DNA from: Armatimonadota bacterium
GTDB taxonomy: Bacteria; Armatimonadota; UBA5829
Reading direction: 5' to 3'
DNA length: 64,000 nucleotides
Assembly (NCBI GenBank): GCA_039679645.1
Contig: JBDKUO010000066.1
Location: forward strand, 1 to 64,000
Part shown: positions 40,297 through 47,995 of the stretch, one piece after another
How positions within the stretch are numbered: position 1 is the stretch's first letter
Layout: every line of letters begins with the position of its first letter
Position numbers and translations under genes: made by a program
Notes under the pieces: generated by a model
The model's input: the letters and a program-made list of their open reading frames with translations, nothing else
Database searches by the model: none
Told to the model about the DNA's origin: nothing

Positions 40297-41069
40297 TGGC
40301 CGGTCTTACTGACGAGATGGTGAAACGTCTGTGCGCGCCACTGCCAAAAGAGGGTCTATCAATGAAACCCGGCAGCGTGACAAAAGACGGTAGTGCCGCT
40401 CTGGTGCTTACATATATGGACTCACGGACTGCGCAGGCAAGACTTGATGATGTTGCTCCCGGTGACTGGGAGTTTGATTGGGAAGTCGTTCATGAAGAAG
40501 AGAAAAAGCTGACAGTGAAAGGCATTATGACGGTTGCGGGCAAGACCCGGCGCGATGCAGGACAGGCGTCCGATGAGGATGAGATATACAAGTCCGCTGT
40601 GTCTGACGCGTTCAAGCGCTGCGCAGTCATGTTCGGTGTCGGCCGGTACCTCTATGATATGCCTAAGACCTACTGGCCCGGCCAACGCGGACAAAGTGGG
40701 AGGGGATTTTACTTTGATGAGCCTTGGAAACTGGACGCATATATGAAAAACGTCGCCGATGCAGTTGCGCAGGGCAAGGCCATACCGAAAAATCCGATGC
40801 AGGAAGTGCTCGACGGCAACAGAAAGGGCGCAACCAAACCTCAGACATCTCCGAAACATCAATCCACTGTGACCAATGACCCGCATGTCACCACACAGCA
40901 GGCGGCAACGATCAACGACATATGGGCTAAACAGTTCGGCGGTGATGTGGCTGCCTGGAAAGACTTCCAGAGAGATACAATCGGCAGGCTTTCTAAATCC
41001 GAAGCCCTTACCGTCTCCGAGTTTTCCAAACTATACAATGCTGCGCAAAAGCTCAAACGCGCGGCATAA
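40296..41069 (+). CDS. Rad52/Rad22-like single-strand annealing protein
   Basis: The 257-residue protein has the Rad52-type annealing core: RLCAPLPKEGLSMKPGS, LVLTYMDSRTAQARLDDVAPGDWEFDWEV and YKSAVSDAFKRCAVMFGVGRYLYDMPKTYW (blocks). Phages use such proteins for homologous recombination and genome circularisation. The variable C-terminal tail would bind host or phage SSB. No exonuclease partner is evident beside it; the VRR-NUC gene lies further on. Confidence 0.85.
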   Translation: MAGLTDEMVKRLCAPLPKEGLSMKPGSVTKDGSAALVLTYMDSRTAQARLDDVAPGDWEFDWEVVHEEEKKLTVKGIMTVAGKTRRDAGQASDEDEIYKSAVSDAFKRCAVMFGVGRYLYDMPKTYWPGQRGQSGRGFYFDEPWKLDAYMKNVADAVAQGKAIPKNPMQEVLDGNRKGATKPQTSPKHQSTVTNDPHVTTQQAATINDIWAKQFGGDVAAWKDFQRDTIGRLSKSEALTVSEFSKLYNAAQKLKRAA

Positions 41070-41086
41070 ACCATCGTATTTGTAGT

Positions 41087-41111
41087 GCCGCCTGGTCGGA
41101 TGCCGGGCGGC
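41087..41111 (+). promoter_or_regulatory. GC-rich hairpin in the early operon
   Basis: GCCGCC and GGCGGC, extended by GG/CC, form a stem in the 65-base gap after the Rad52-like gene. No T-run follows. It may shape mRNA stability or attenuate transcription. Confidence 0.4.
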
Positions 41112-41134
41112 CTTCATTCAAGGAGGATAAAGAA

Positions 41135-42406
41135 ATGCAAGCTACACTAGAAAGGATCGTAGCTGACGCAGGAAAGCCGGTTAAGGTGATCTTCAGCAGT
41201 AACGATCAGGAACTACTATCCAAATCTGTTGGTGAGTTAAAGCTCTTGCAGGAACAGCCCTGCGTGTTGGACTTCCATTTGGGCTTGTCTGACTCTGACG
41301 AGGAACCCGAATTGCCGTTCGGACAGGCGATGCCAAGCCCCGTAGCCGTTGGGCGGCGGGCTATGTATCAAGCACTGTATGCTGGCTTAGGCTCCACAGA
41401 CTTCATTACTGATCTATGCTCAAAAGCTCGCACACGTGTCGAAGTCGCTGACGCAATCGCTCAGTTGTGGGGTGATGAAGCGCGCAGTGGAGATATAGAG
41501 GGCGTCGGCTGGGTTTCTTACAAGAATGGTGAAACCCCGCACTTGAGCGTAGGTGAACGAGATATTACCGGCGATGAGCTTATAGACCTCGCATTCGATG
41601 TGCTGATGATACCCCGTCTCTCGGAAGAATGGTGCATCGAACAAATACAGGCGGTGTCTAAAACAACAGAGGACCGTCTTAACAGTGAAGATGTCAGAGA
41701 TCACTGCGCAAGTCTTGATACGCCTGCAGAATCCGACATGCCGGACCTTTTCTCTACTCTGCAGTTTGGTGATTACCTGCGATATATCGAGCCTGGCAGT
41801 GATTCATTCAAGATCGTTAAAGTTGTGAGCCCGGACGAAATACGCGATGAGTGGCAGGCTGGTAATGTGGTTGATATTGTGTTTATGGAAAACCCTGATG
41901 CAATTCTGCACCTGACTCGTAAGGAAGCAAACGAGAGGTTGACATATCGTCTGGAAGACTCATACAACCAGGAACTTGCCGAATCCAAACCCGTCGAACC
42001 CACAGTAGTTTCAACTGAACCAATAGTGAAGTCTTTTCCGGCGTCCGACAAGATCGGTGTTGGCGCAATCATAACAAGGGATGATCCCCAAACTGGAACA
42101 GCCCTACTTATTGTAAAGGAAGAGACTGAAACCGGCTGGTTAGTAGCTCATGATAAAGGCGTTATAGATATAACATGCGACGCCATTAATTCTATGTATC
42201 GCCCGATTCACGACGGTGAACTTGTGAGACACGTGCAGGCTTCGCAGGCATACCACCTATGGCCGCATACTGACGACAACAAAGTCGATCTCTGGTATCC
42301 GAATGGCGGCGAAACAGCCACACCTATCGTGATTAACAGATCGCAGTTGGTGCAGTATTGCACACTATCACCTGCAGAGGCGGCAAAGGTTCAGGAGGCA
42401 GCATAA
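41135..42406 (+). CDS. Hypothetical early phage protein, 423 residues
   Basis: The start ATG at 41135 follows AAGGAGG. The product is acidic and mixed alpha/beta with no motif I recognise. Features: an acidic patch (DSDEEPELPFGQ), a helical centre (VADAIAQLWGDEARSGD), then a Pro/Glu-rich hinge near residue 285 and a C-terminal domain (GVGAIITRDDPQTGTALLIVKEETETGWLVAHD). The stop overlaps the next ATG. It is the largest unassigned early protein. Confidence 0.65.
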   Translation: MQATLERIVADAGKPVKVIFSSNDQELLSKSVGELKLLQEQPCVLDFHLGLSDSDEEPELPFGQAMPSPVAVGRRAMYQALYAGLGSTDFITDLCSKARTRVEVADAIAQLWGDEARSGDIEGVGWVSYKNGETPHLSVGERDITGDELIDLAFDVLMIPRLSEEWCIEQIQAVSKTTEDRLNSEDVRDHCASLDTPAESDMPDLFSTLQFGDYLRYIEPGSDSFKIVKVVSPDEIRDEWQAGNVVDIVFMENPDAILHLTRKEANERLTYRLEDSYNQELAESKPVEPTVVSTEPIVKSFPASDKIGVGAIITRDDPQTGTALLIVKEETETGWLVAHDKGVIDITCDAINSMYRPIHDGELVRHVQASQAYHLWPHTDDNKVDLWYPNGGETATPIVINRSQLVQYCTLSPAEAAKVQEAA

Positions 42407-42759
42407 TGATATCGATAGAACTTAAGCAGGATGAAATGCTGATGCAAGATCGTCCTTTCGTGTCCGGTTTGTGGAGTATTGCGGGAGCATTGGTAGCAAA
42501 TGATTATGCGAACAAGAATGTGGCTGTTGTTTTGGCTGGCGATAAGGATAGGCCTGGAATTGGAGTAGCGATTACTGATGGTGAGCATACGCCGCCTTTC
42601 ACAGTTACTCAATTGCACATTGAACCTGGGATGAGTGCTAATGATATATTCTTGCGTGAGTTATTTGATGTAGCGGAAGCTCACATGCAAAAGCTCGACG
42701 GAATACAGCATATGCTTCACAGGATGATACCTGAAGCGCTAACGGGTATGGCACGGTAA
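42406..42759 (+). CDS. Hypothetical early phage protein, 117 residues
   Basis: The ATG at 42406 overlaps the previous stop (TAATG) and has AGGAGG 7 bases upstream, so the longer in-frame ATG at 42358 is rejected. The product (MISIELKQDEMLMQDRPFVS and on) ends in an amphipathic helix, AEAHMQKLDGIQHMLHRMI. No family recognised. Confidence 0.6.
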   Translation: MISIELKQDEMLMQDRPFVSGLWSIAGALVANDYANKNVAVVLAGDKDRPGIGVAITDGEHTPPFTVTQLHIEPGMSANDIFLRELFDVAEAHMQKLDGIQHMLHRMIPEALTGMAR

Positions 42760-42771
42760 GGAAGTGGTTCA

Positions 42772-42969
42772 ATGACACGCTGTGAAACTTGCGGGAAACG
42801 GATACCAGAGTTCACCGGTCACACGCAGTGCCAAGCCTGCAGGCAGCGGCAACTTCAAGCTTCACCGGCACATATGCTGGCGGTGATTATGCCGGATAAG
42901 CGAGACGTTAATACGGTCATTGGCGGTCATATGGTGGTCGGAAACGAATGGTTGCAAGGGATACTGTAA
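42772..42969 (+). CDS. Small zinc-ribbon protein
   Basis: The 65-residue protein has CETCGKRIPEFTGHTQCQAC, i.e. C-x2-C-x12-C-x2-C, near its start, followed by a short strand-rich tail. AAGGAAG precedes the ATG. Such phage mini-proteins usually bind nucleic acid or protein through zinc; the specific role is unknown. Confidence 0.6.
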   Translation: MTRCETCGKRIPEFTGHTQCQACRQRQLQASPAHMLAVIMPDKRDVNTVIGGHMVVGNEWLQGIL

Positions 42970-43046
42970 CCAGGATCGTGGGGCTGGGTTTCCGGCCCGG
43001 CCTCACTTCAAACCTATGTAGTAGTTATTGTAGGGAAGTAACATGG

Positions 43047-43784
43047 ATGGATTGGTTTAGGTTTTATAACGAAGCAGAGAGTAGTAAAAAGGTTGGTCGC
43101 GCTGCGCGTCTTCTGAATATATCCTACCCCGAAGCGCTTGGATACTGGGCACTGATCCTCATAACAGCAAACAAAAGCCCTAAACGTGGTTGGCTGATGT
43201 ATACCGAATCTACCCCGCTGGAGATACCGGATATAGCCGCCGTTCTCCGAGTAGATGCAAATACCGCCAATCACGTAATAGATACATTTATTGATTGTAA
43301 GTTACTGAAAGTAACTCGCAAAAGTCTGGGAGTCGTCGGATGGGATTTGCGTCAACGAGAATACGACTCCAGCACACAAAGAGTCCGAAAACACCGCAAA
43401 TCACGCTCAAATTGTAACGTTTCAAGTCAGTTACAGAAACGTTCCGAGGCTGCTACTGAAACACCTGATGAAACGCCCCAGATACAGAAACAGATACAGA
43501 AACAGAATAAAGAAGAGAAAGAAGAAATCACACCACGCACACGCGTCATACGCGCTGCCGATGACTTGATGGTCGGAACCATGACAGCAAACGCCAGAGA
43601 CAAAATCCACGAATGGACTGATGCTTATGGCGCTGATGTTATGCTCGAAATTGTAGCTGAGCTAAAGTCACTTTCCCCACCACCGCCTAACCCGGTCTGG
43701 GCGATTCAGGATGCGCTGATTGATCGATTTCAGAAGAAGCCTCCCGCAGTTGTCGCAGGCGGTTTCAGGGACTTGGGGATATAG
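43047..43784 (+). CDS. DnaD-like phage replication protein
   Basis: The 245-residue protein begins MDWFRFYNEAESSKKVGRAA, a pattern seen in phage replisome organiser N-domains (winged helix, ending DLRQREYDSSTQRVRKHRKS). A basic, Gln/Lys-rich hinge (IQKQIQKQNKEEKEE) and a C-terminal helical domain that may correspond to DnaD/DnaB_2 follow. AGGGAAG 8 bases upstream sets the ATG at 43047. It lies directly before the helicase loader, the usual arrangement for origin opening. Confidence 0.7.
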   Translation: MDWFRFYNEAESSKKVGRAARLLNISYPEALGYWALILITANKSPKRGWLMYTESTPLEIPDIAAVLRVDANTANHVIDTFIDCKLLKVTRKSLGVVGWDLRQREYDSSTQRVRKHRKSRSNCNVSSQLQKRSEAATETPDETPQIQKQIQKQNKEEKEEITPRTRVIRAADDLMVGTMTANARDKIHEWTDAYGADVMLEIVAELKSLSPPPPNPVWAIQDALIDRFQKKPPAVVAGGFRDLGI

Positions 43785-43787
43785 GCG

Positions 43788-44606
43788 ATGGAAGTTATAA
43801 CACACTCTGCTAATTTTACACAGGAAGAGTTTAACGATTGGATGCTGCGGCACGTGCCTGAGCATCTAAAGCCAAGAATAGAAGCTGTTCTGAACCGGAG
43901 TGATGAGGCGCGGCAGGCTGAAGAGGATCGCACTAAACTCAAGCAGTCAGAACATATGCTTGAGCAATACAGACAGCGTGCTCACGACAATTGCGGTCTC
44001 AGGGGTGATCAGTGGGAAGATACGTGGGAAACATTCAGACGCGCCGGGACTGCAGAGGAAAAAGACTCGCAGACGACTGCGCTGCGCGAAGCTCATAGCA
44101 GGTCTGAGCAATTTCCTGATATCCAGCGCGGCTTGATGTTCGTAGGTCGGCCTGGGGTCGGCAAGGACTTCTTCCTGCACTGCATCGTTCGTGATGTGCT
44201 CGAAAAGACAGCAGTCTATGACGTGCGATATTTCTATTCGCTAAACCTCGAAAAACTCTTCAAACAGGAGTGGTATGGCGATGGTGACAACGATGTTACT
44301 GACCTGGAGATGTGTATGCGCAACTGTAACATTCTCCTGCTCGGTGATCTGCATAAAATCCTGCACGTCAAGAGCGAGGGAATAGTCAACGCTATGACTC
44401 GCGTGCTCAAGCAAATCTGTGACGAAGGACATCCGAAGCTGTTTTGTTCGAGCATGATACCGCTGCGTCACGGGCCGGTTGGGCAGGACGGTAAGCGCTA
44501 CGATTACGAATCTCTGTTCGGCGAGTCGATAGCAAGCTGGCTCGAAGGGTCTGTAGATGAAATCACGGTTTTCGGGCCGAATCGCAGAAATAGAGCGGCG
44601 GCATGA
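43788..44606 (+). CDS. DnaC-like helicase loader, altered Walker motifs
   Basis: The 272-residue protein has a helical N-domain and a AAA+ core: GLMFVGRPGVGKDFFLHCIV at about 115-134, and NCNILLLGDLHKI as Walker B. The Walker A Ser/Thr after the lysine is Asp (GRPGVGKD), and Walker B ends GD rather than DD/DE. The Arg-rich end (VFGPNRRNRAAA) is usual. ATP use may therefore be weakened. No phage DnaB helicase is in the window, so it would load host DnaB. It overlaps the next gene as ATGA. Confidence 0.78.
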   Translation: MEVITHSANFTQEEFNDWMLRHVPEHLKPRIEAVLNRSDEARQAEEDRTKLKQSEHMLEQYRQRAHDNCGLRGDQWEDTWETFRRAGTAEEKDSQTTALREAHSRSEQFPDIQRGLMFVGRPGVGKDFFLHCIVRDVLEKTAVYDVRYFYSLNLEKLFKQEWYGDGDNDVTDLEMCMRNCNILLLGDLHKILHVKSEGIVNAMTRVLKQICDEGHPKLFCSSMIPLRHGPVGQDGKRYDYESLFGESIASWLEGSVDEITVFGPNRRNRAAA

Positions 44607-44983
44607 ATGGTAGTGTTCATTGGACTGTAGACCAGTATCGTGAATTCCTGCGGACTGGCAGGCTGCCGGATAGGTTCACTCCGGCTGTAGACGAGAAACG
44701 GGAAACTGTGTTTCAAGCGAATGTGAGCAATCTCTTTCGCAATTGCGGGTGGCGAACTTATCATACTCACGACTCACGCAGGTCTGAACGTGGTTTCCCT
44801 GACTGTTTCTTCGTGCGAAGTGATCGCATAGTGGTGGCTGAGCTAAAGACAAAAAAGCGCAACCTCACACCCGAGCAGTATTTCTGGTTACTCGACTTAG
44901 TGTATACCGGCAAGGTCGAGGTCTATGTATGGTATGCCGAGAGACAAGAGGATTGGGCCGAGATTCAAAGAGTTTGTTTGTAG
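44603..44983 (+). CDS. VRR-NUC domain nuclease
   Basis: The 126-residue protein has the compact VRR-NUC core: ETVFQANVSNLFRNCGWRTYHTHDSRRS, the catalytic GFPDCFFVRSDRIVVAELKTKK (PD..ExK type, split here), then TPEQYFWLLDL and VEVYVW. Stand-alone phage VRR-NUC proteins act on branched or damaged DNA, replacing Holliday-junction resolvases. Its ATG overlaps the loader stop. Confidence 0.85.
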   Translation: MNGSVHWTVDQYREFLRTGRLPDRFTPAVDEKRETVFQANVSNLFRNCGWRTYHTHDSRRSERGFPDCFFVRSDRIVVAELKTKKRNLTPEQYFWLLDLVYTGKVEVYVWYAERQEDWAEIQRVCL

Positions 44984-44996
44984 GAGGGAAACGGGG

Positions 44997-45221
44997 ATGA
45001 CAACATACAGCAGGGCGGTAGAACGTCAAAGGCGGGAGATACGGGGCACGCTACTCGATGCGCTGCGCGTTCGTGAGCAGATAATCGTTGATAGGCAGGT
45101 TAGTGATGGTCTGGTTTTGCATCCGCCAAAACAGCCGGGCACTCTGCCGTATGTGACTGATTTGCAGGGGCGAGAGTATAACCTTGGGCCGACCGGCAGG
45201 CTTATCGTGGGGCGCAACTGA
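44997..45221 (+). CDS. Hypothetical protein, 74 residues, end of early operon
   Basis: The ATG at 44997 follows AGGAGGGAAACGGGG. The product has an Arg-rich helical N-terminus (YSRAVERQRREIRGTLLDAL) and a strand-rich C-terminus (LPYVTDLQGREYNLGPTGRLIVG). No family recognised. It is the last gene before a 600-base stretch that is almost devoid of genes. Confidence 0.6.
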   Translation: MTTYSRAVERQRREIRGTLLDALRVREQIIVDRQVSDGLVLHPPKQPGTLPYVTDLQGREYNLGPTGRLIVGRN

Positions 45222-45267
45222 CGTTGCACATTGTTACTTGGCAGTTTGATCGGATTCGCACATCTAG

Positions 45268-45276
45268 TGATATAAT
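45268..45276 (+). promoter_or_regulatory. Extended -10 promoter, candidate late or ncRNA promoter
   Basis: TGATATAAT is an extended -10 (TGn plus consensus TATAAT). No convincing -35 lies at 17 bases, as expected for this type. It reads toward the structured region and the late genes. Confidence 0.5.
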
Positions 45277-45321
45277 ACTATAGTTGATAGCGGGAATACA
45301 GGTGAAAGGCGGTGTGAAACG

Positions 45322-45399
45322 ATGACGATTAGAATACATATTTCAAATCATCTGATTTTTATACTCCTGCTTGTGCTGATTAAATTCATCATTAAGTAG
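45322..45399 (+). CDS. Possible 25-residue membrane peptide
   Basis: ATG at 45322 opens a frame of 25 codons (MTIRIHISNHLIFILLLVLI and a short Lys-containing end) encoding a single hydrophobic helix, with GAAAGGCGG about 10 bases upstream. The type fits small phage membrane peptides, but the ORF is too short to be sure. Confidence 0.25.
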   Translation: MTIRIHISNHLIFILLLVLIKFIIK

Positions 45400-45849
45400 T
45401 CTTCGCCTGATGTTCACTGGTTGCGCCTGCACAGTGATATGTGTCTAACAGGTCATTGAAAGGCTGACAAAATCATAAGGCAAAAAAAGTACTCGCTGCA
45501 GTCTCGGAGACTGTATCTTCACATACGTCTCAGATTGCAGTGTCTGAAGACATCTTCAGCTAGGCTGTAATTGCTGAGAGTGAATCATATGATGCCGTGT
45601 GGTATCTGGGAGTTCTCAGATATGGGTCGTCAGTTTACAGTGATGGGGTTACAGTCAGTCGGTGGAGTTATCAGGCGAGTTTTCTGATACTTCACCCGCT
45701 ATCAGCGTTCTCCACTAGCTCTCCTGTATCATTCCCCTCTTGCCAACTTCTGCCCGCGTGTTCTACCCTGCGTTTGATCAATTGATTTCTTTGAAAAACT
45801 TTGCGTTTTTCAAACAGCTCAATAATTCAAACGCATTGAGGTTTTCAAA
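45400..45849 (+). other. Structured, gene-poor region between early and late genes
   Basis: No ORF with a ribosome binding site is seen. Stems include CAGTC/GACTG (45499-45513), GTCT/AGAC nearby, TATCAG/CTGATA (45669-45689) and GTGGAG/CTCCAC (45662-45715), which nests the previous one. Two related segments, CAGTCTCGGAGACTGTATCTTC and CAGTGTCTGAAGACATCTTC (each abbreviated), look like imperfect tandem copies. It could encode a non-coding RNA, for example a cis-acting antitermination RNA for the late operon, or be a relic of lost genes. Confidence 0.5.
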
Positions 45850-46311
45850 GTGCCGCGTGGTGGAGCGCGTCCAGGCGCAGGACGCAAGAAAAGACAGCCG
45901 GATATTGGCCGTACCGGACGTGGGCAGCCTAAAGAGCACGCCAAACAAGCTGCTTCAGAGCATTATGCGTCTCAGGCGCAAGGTCTTATCGATCCGCACA
46001 TTCCTGACCTTATCTCCCTGGGTCTGGAGCTGGCTAACGGTGTCTATTACGAGCATCCGCAATTCCACAAGGTGTATAAGACACTCCCTAACCTCAAGGC
46101 AATCATTTACCTGATGGACAGGGTATGCGGCAGGCCCGTGCAGCAGGTGTCAGAGCAGGTGACTGTTGAAGCTGCTGAATCACTGATCAATAAGCACGGG
46201 CAGGCAGTGCGTGAGGTCTTAGACGATGAGTATGGTGCGGAGGTATCTACAGGGCTATGCGAAAAAGTCCAAGCAAGGTTCGAAGAACTCCTGGCTATCA
46301 GCGAGCAGTAG
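45850..46311 (+). CDS. Terminase small subunit-like protein
   Basis: The 153-residue protein starts at GTG 45850 (GAGG upstream) with PRGGARPGAGRKKRQPDIGRT, a basic opening common in phage terminase small subunits. A helical body follows (LISLGLELANGVYYEHPQFHKVYKTLPNLKAIIYLMDRVCGRPVQ in blocks). It should recognise packaging sites. Its position just before the large subunit supports this; sequence identity is modest. Confidence 0.72.
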   Translation: MPRGGARPGAGRKKRQPDIGRTGRGQPKEHAKQAASEHYASQAQGLIDPHIPDLISLGLELANGVYYEHPQFHKVYKTLPNLKAIIYLMDRVCGRPVQQVSEQVTVEAAESLINKHGQAVREVLDDEYGAEVSTGLCEKVQARFEELLAISEQ

Positions 46312-47674
46312 AGGTCTTCGCCTCAGCGACCGCAAGAAAAACCAGTGTATTCTTGATAACTTAGGGAAACCAAACGAACGACAGTCCCGATTCATCAACC
46401 ACGTTTTATCAGGTGTGCGGTTTCCATTTTATGGTGGCGCTCGTGGCGGCGGCAAGAGCTGGGCTATTCGCTACTGCATGTTAATGCTTCTGCTTATGTT
46501 CCCCGGCACTGTCGGCCTTATCGTCCGCCGCACATACGAAGAACTGAAGCAAAACCATATATTCCCGCTGCTTGCGAAGCTGCCCAAGTGGGCGTATCGC
46601 TATAACAACCAGGAACATACGCTTTACCTGTTCAACGGCTCACGGCTTATTCTGGGATATTGTAAGACTGATTCAGATGTTCTTCGATACCAAGGTAATG
46701 AATATGATTTCATAGCTATAGACGAGCTTACCCAGTGGCAGGAGTTCTGGTTCAACTGCCTGCGTGCTTCACTGAGGTCTGTCAAAGTCGGTGTCAAGAC
46801 AATGATGCTGATGTCCGGCAACCCCGGCGGCATAGGTCATATGTGGGTCAAGCGCCTGTGGATAGACCGCAATTTCAGCAAGCGTGAGAAGCCTGAACAA
46901 TATGTGTTTGTTCCTGCCAAGGTCTATGACAATCCGGCTCTAATGAAGAATGACCCGGAGTATGTCGCAAACCTGGAAGGCATAGCAGATGAAAACCTGC
47001 GCCGGGCGTGGCTCGATGGCGACTGGGATATTTTCGCAGGCCAGTATTTCCACGAGCTTAGACGCGATATACACGGGTTTCATATCGAAGATCTTCCCGC
47101 AGGCTGGACGTTCAGGTGTATGGACTATGGTGAGTCTGCACCTTCGGCTGTCTACTGGGTGCGTGTGGACTTCGATGGCGATTTGTGGCTTTATAAAGAG
47201 CTGTATGGCTCCGGCTATAAGTATTCCGATCTCGCTGAAAAGATCAAGGAAATGACCGATGAGGAGATACGCTACACCGTGGTCAGTCCTGATATTTTTG
47301 CAAAGTCCAAGGGCACGGGTGTAGTCGGTTCTGAGGTTTTAGCGCAAAATGGCGTCCCGGTTGTAGCTGCAGATAACAACCGAATCGAGGGGTGGCGCAA
47401 TATGCGTGAGTGGTTAGGTGATCCCAATGACCTGGAGCGAAAGCGAGCGAAACTGCATGTCTGTGTGGACACCTGTCCCGAGTGGTGGCGCACTGTTCCT
47501 GCTCAGATTTACGATGAGCACAAGGTCGAAGACATGGACGGAGATGGTGAAGACCACGCGGCGGAAGCTACCCGTTACGGCGTGCAGTCCAGGCCGAGGC
47601 CGGATAGAAGAGTTATAGAGAAAGTCGATCCGCTGTCTGCTTCGGCGATACTGGAAGAGATGAGAGGCTATTAA
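46226..47674 (+). CDS. Terminase large subunit
   Basis: The 482-residue protein has Walker A GGARGGGKS (residues 70-78), Walker B DFIAIDELTQW, coupling motif LMLMSGNPGG and a C-terminal nuclease domain (CMDYGESAPSAVYWV, DIFAKSKGTG, DGDGEDHAAEATRYG). It drives headful or site-specific DNA packaging. The start at 46226 has GAGG 9 bases upstream and overlaps the small subunit by 86 bases. No in-frame start codon lies closer to the ATPase domain, so the overlap is probably real. Confidence 0.95.
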   Translation: MSMVRRYLQGYAKKSKQGSKNSWLSASSRGLRLSDRKKNQCILDNLGKPNERQSRFINHVLSGVRFPFYGGARGGGKSWAIRYCMLMLLLMFPGTVGLIVRRTYEELKQNHIFPLLAKLPKWAYRYNNQEHTLYLFNGSRLILGYCKTDSDVLRYQGNEYDFIAIDELTQWQEFWFNCLRASLRSVKVGVKTMMLMSGNPGGIGHMWVKRLWIDRNFSKREKPEQYVFVPAKVYDNPALMKNDPEYVANLEGIADENLRRAWLDGDWDIFAGQYFHELRRDIHGFHIEDLPAGWTFRCMDYGESAPSAVYWVRVDFDGDLWLYKELYGSGYKYSDLAEKIKEMTDEEIRYTVVSPDIFAKSKGTGVVGSEVLAQNGVPVVAADNNRIEGWRNMREWLGDPNDLERKRAKLHVCVDTCPEWWRTVPAQIYDEHKVEDMDGDGEDHAAEATRYGVQSRPRPDRRVIEKVDPLSASAILEEMRGY

Positions 47675-47740
47675 TTCCATTTACGTGATTCGTAAACGGA
47701 ATCGGCAATTCTCCTGCAAGCACACTCAGCAGGAGGAGTA

Positions 47741-47995
47741 ATGACATTTGTCTATTATTGCAGCAAGTGCAAAAAGACGTTCGAGCGCAGGAATGTCCCC
47801 GCTGCGCTGCGGGATTCTCAGCAGTGCGAGTGCGGGCGTGTGCTCAAGCGAGTATTCACCCCGACGCGTAATATCTACGTGCCTATCAACATGCGTGCCG
47901 GTAGTGAGCACGCTCCGGTTACACCTACTGATGATATTCAGAAAAGAACGTGGGAAGAGCGCGGCGCTCAGCCGGTAGCATCGAGGTGGGTGTAA
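47741..47995 (+). CDS. FmdB-like zinc-ribbon protein
   Basis: The 84-residue protein has CSKCKKTFERRNVPAALRD and then CECGRVLKRVF, i.e. two CxxC or CxC pairs in the FmdB regulatory-domain pattern. Phages often carry such a gene between terminase and portal. Its role is unknown. AGGAGGAGT lies just upstream; the TAA overlaps the portal ATG. Confidence 0.75.
   Translation: MTFVYYCSKCKKTFERRNVPAALRDSQQCECGRVLKRVFTPTRNIYVPINMRAGSEHAPVTPTDDIQKRTWEERGAQPVASRWV

Noticed and set aside
45597-46114. ORFs of 62 and 124 residues in the early/late gap and over the small terminase start
   Set aside because: No ribosome binding site, shadow-like composition, and the second overlaps the better supported GTG-initiated gene at 45850.
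46226-46345. Frameshift between small and large terminase genes
   Set aside because: The 86-base overlap looked suspicious, but the large subunit has its own ATG with GAGG 9 bases upstream, so separate starts suffice.
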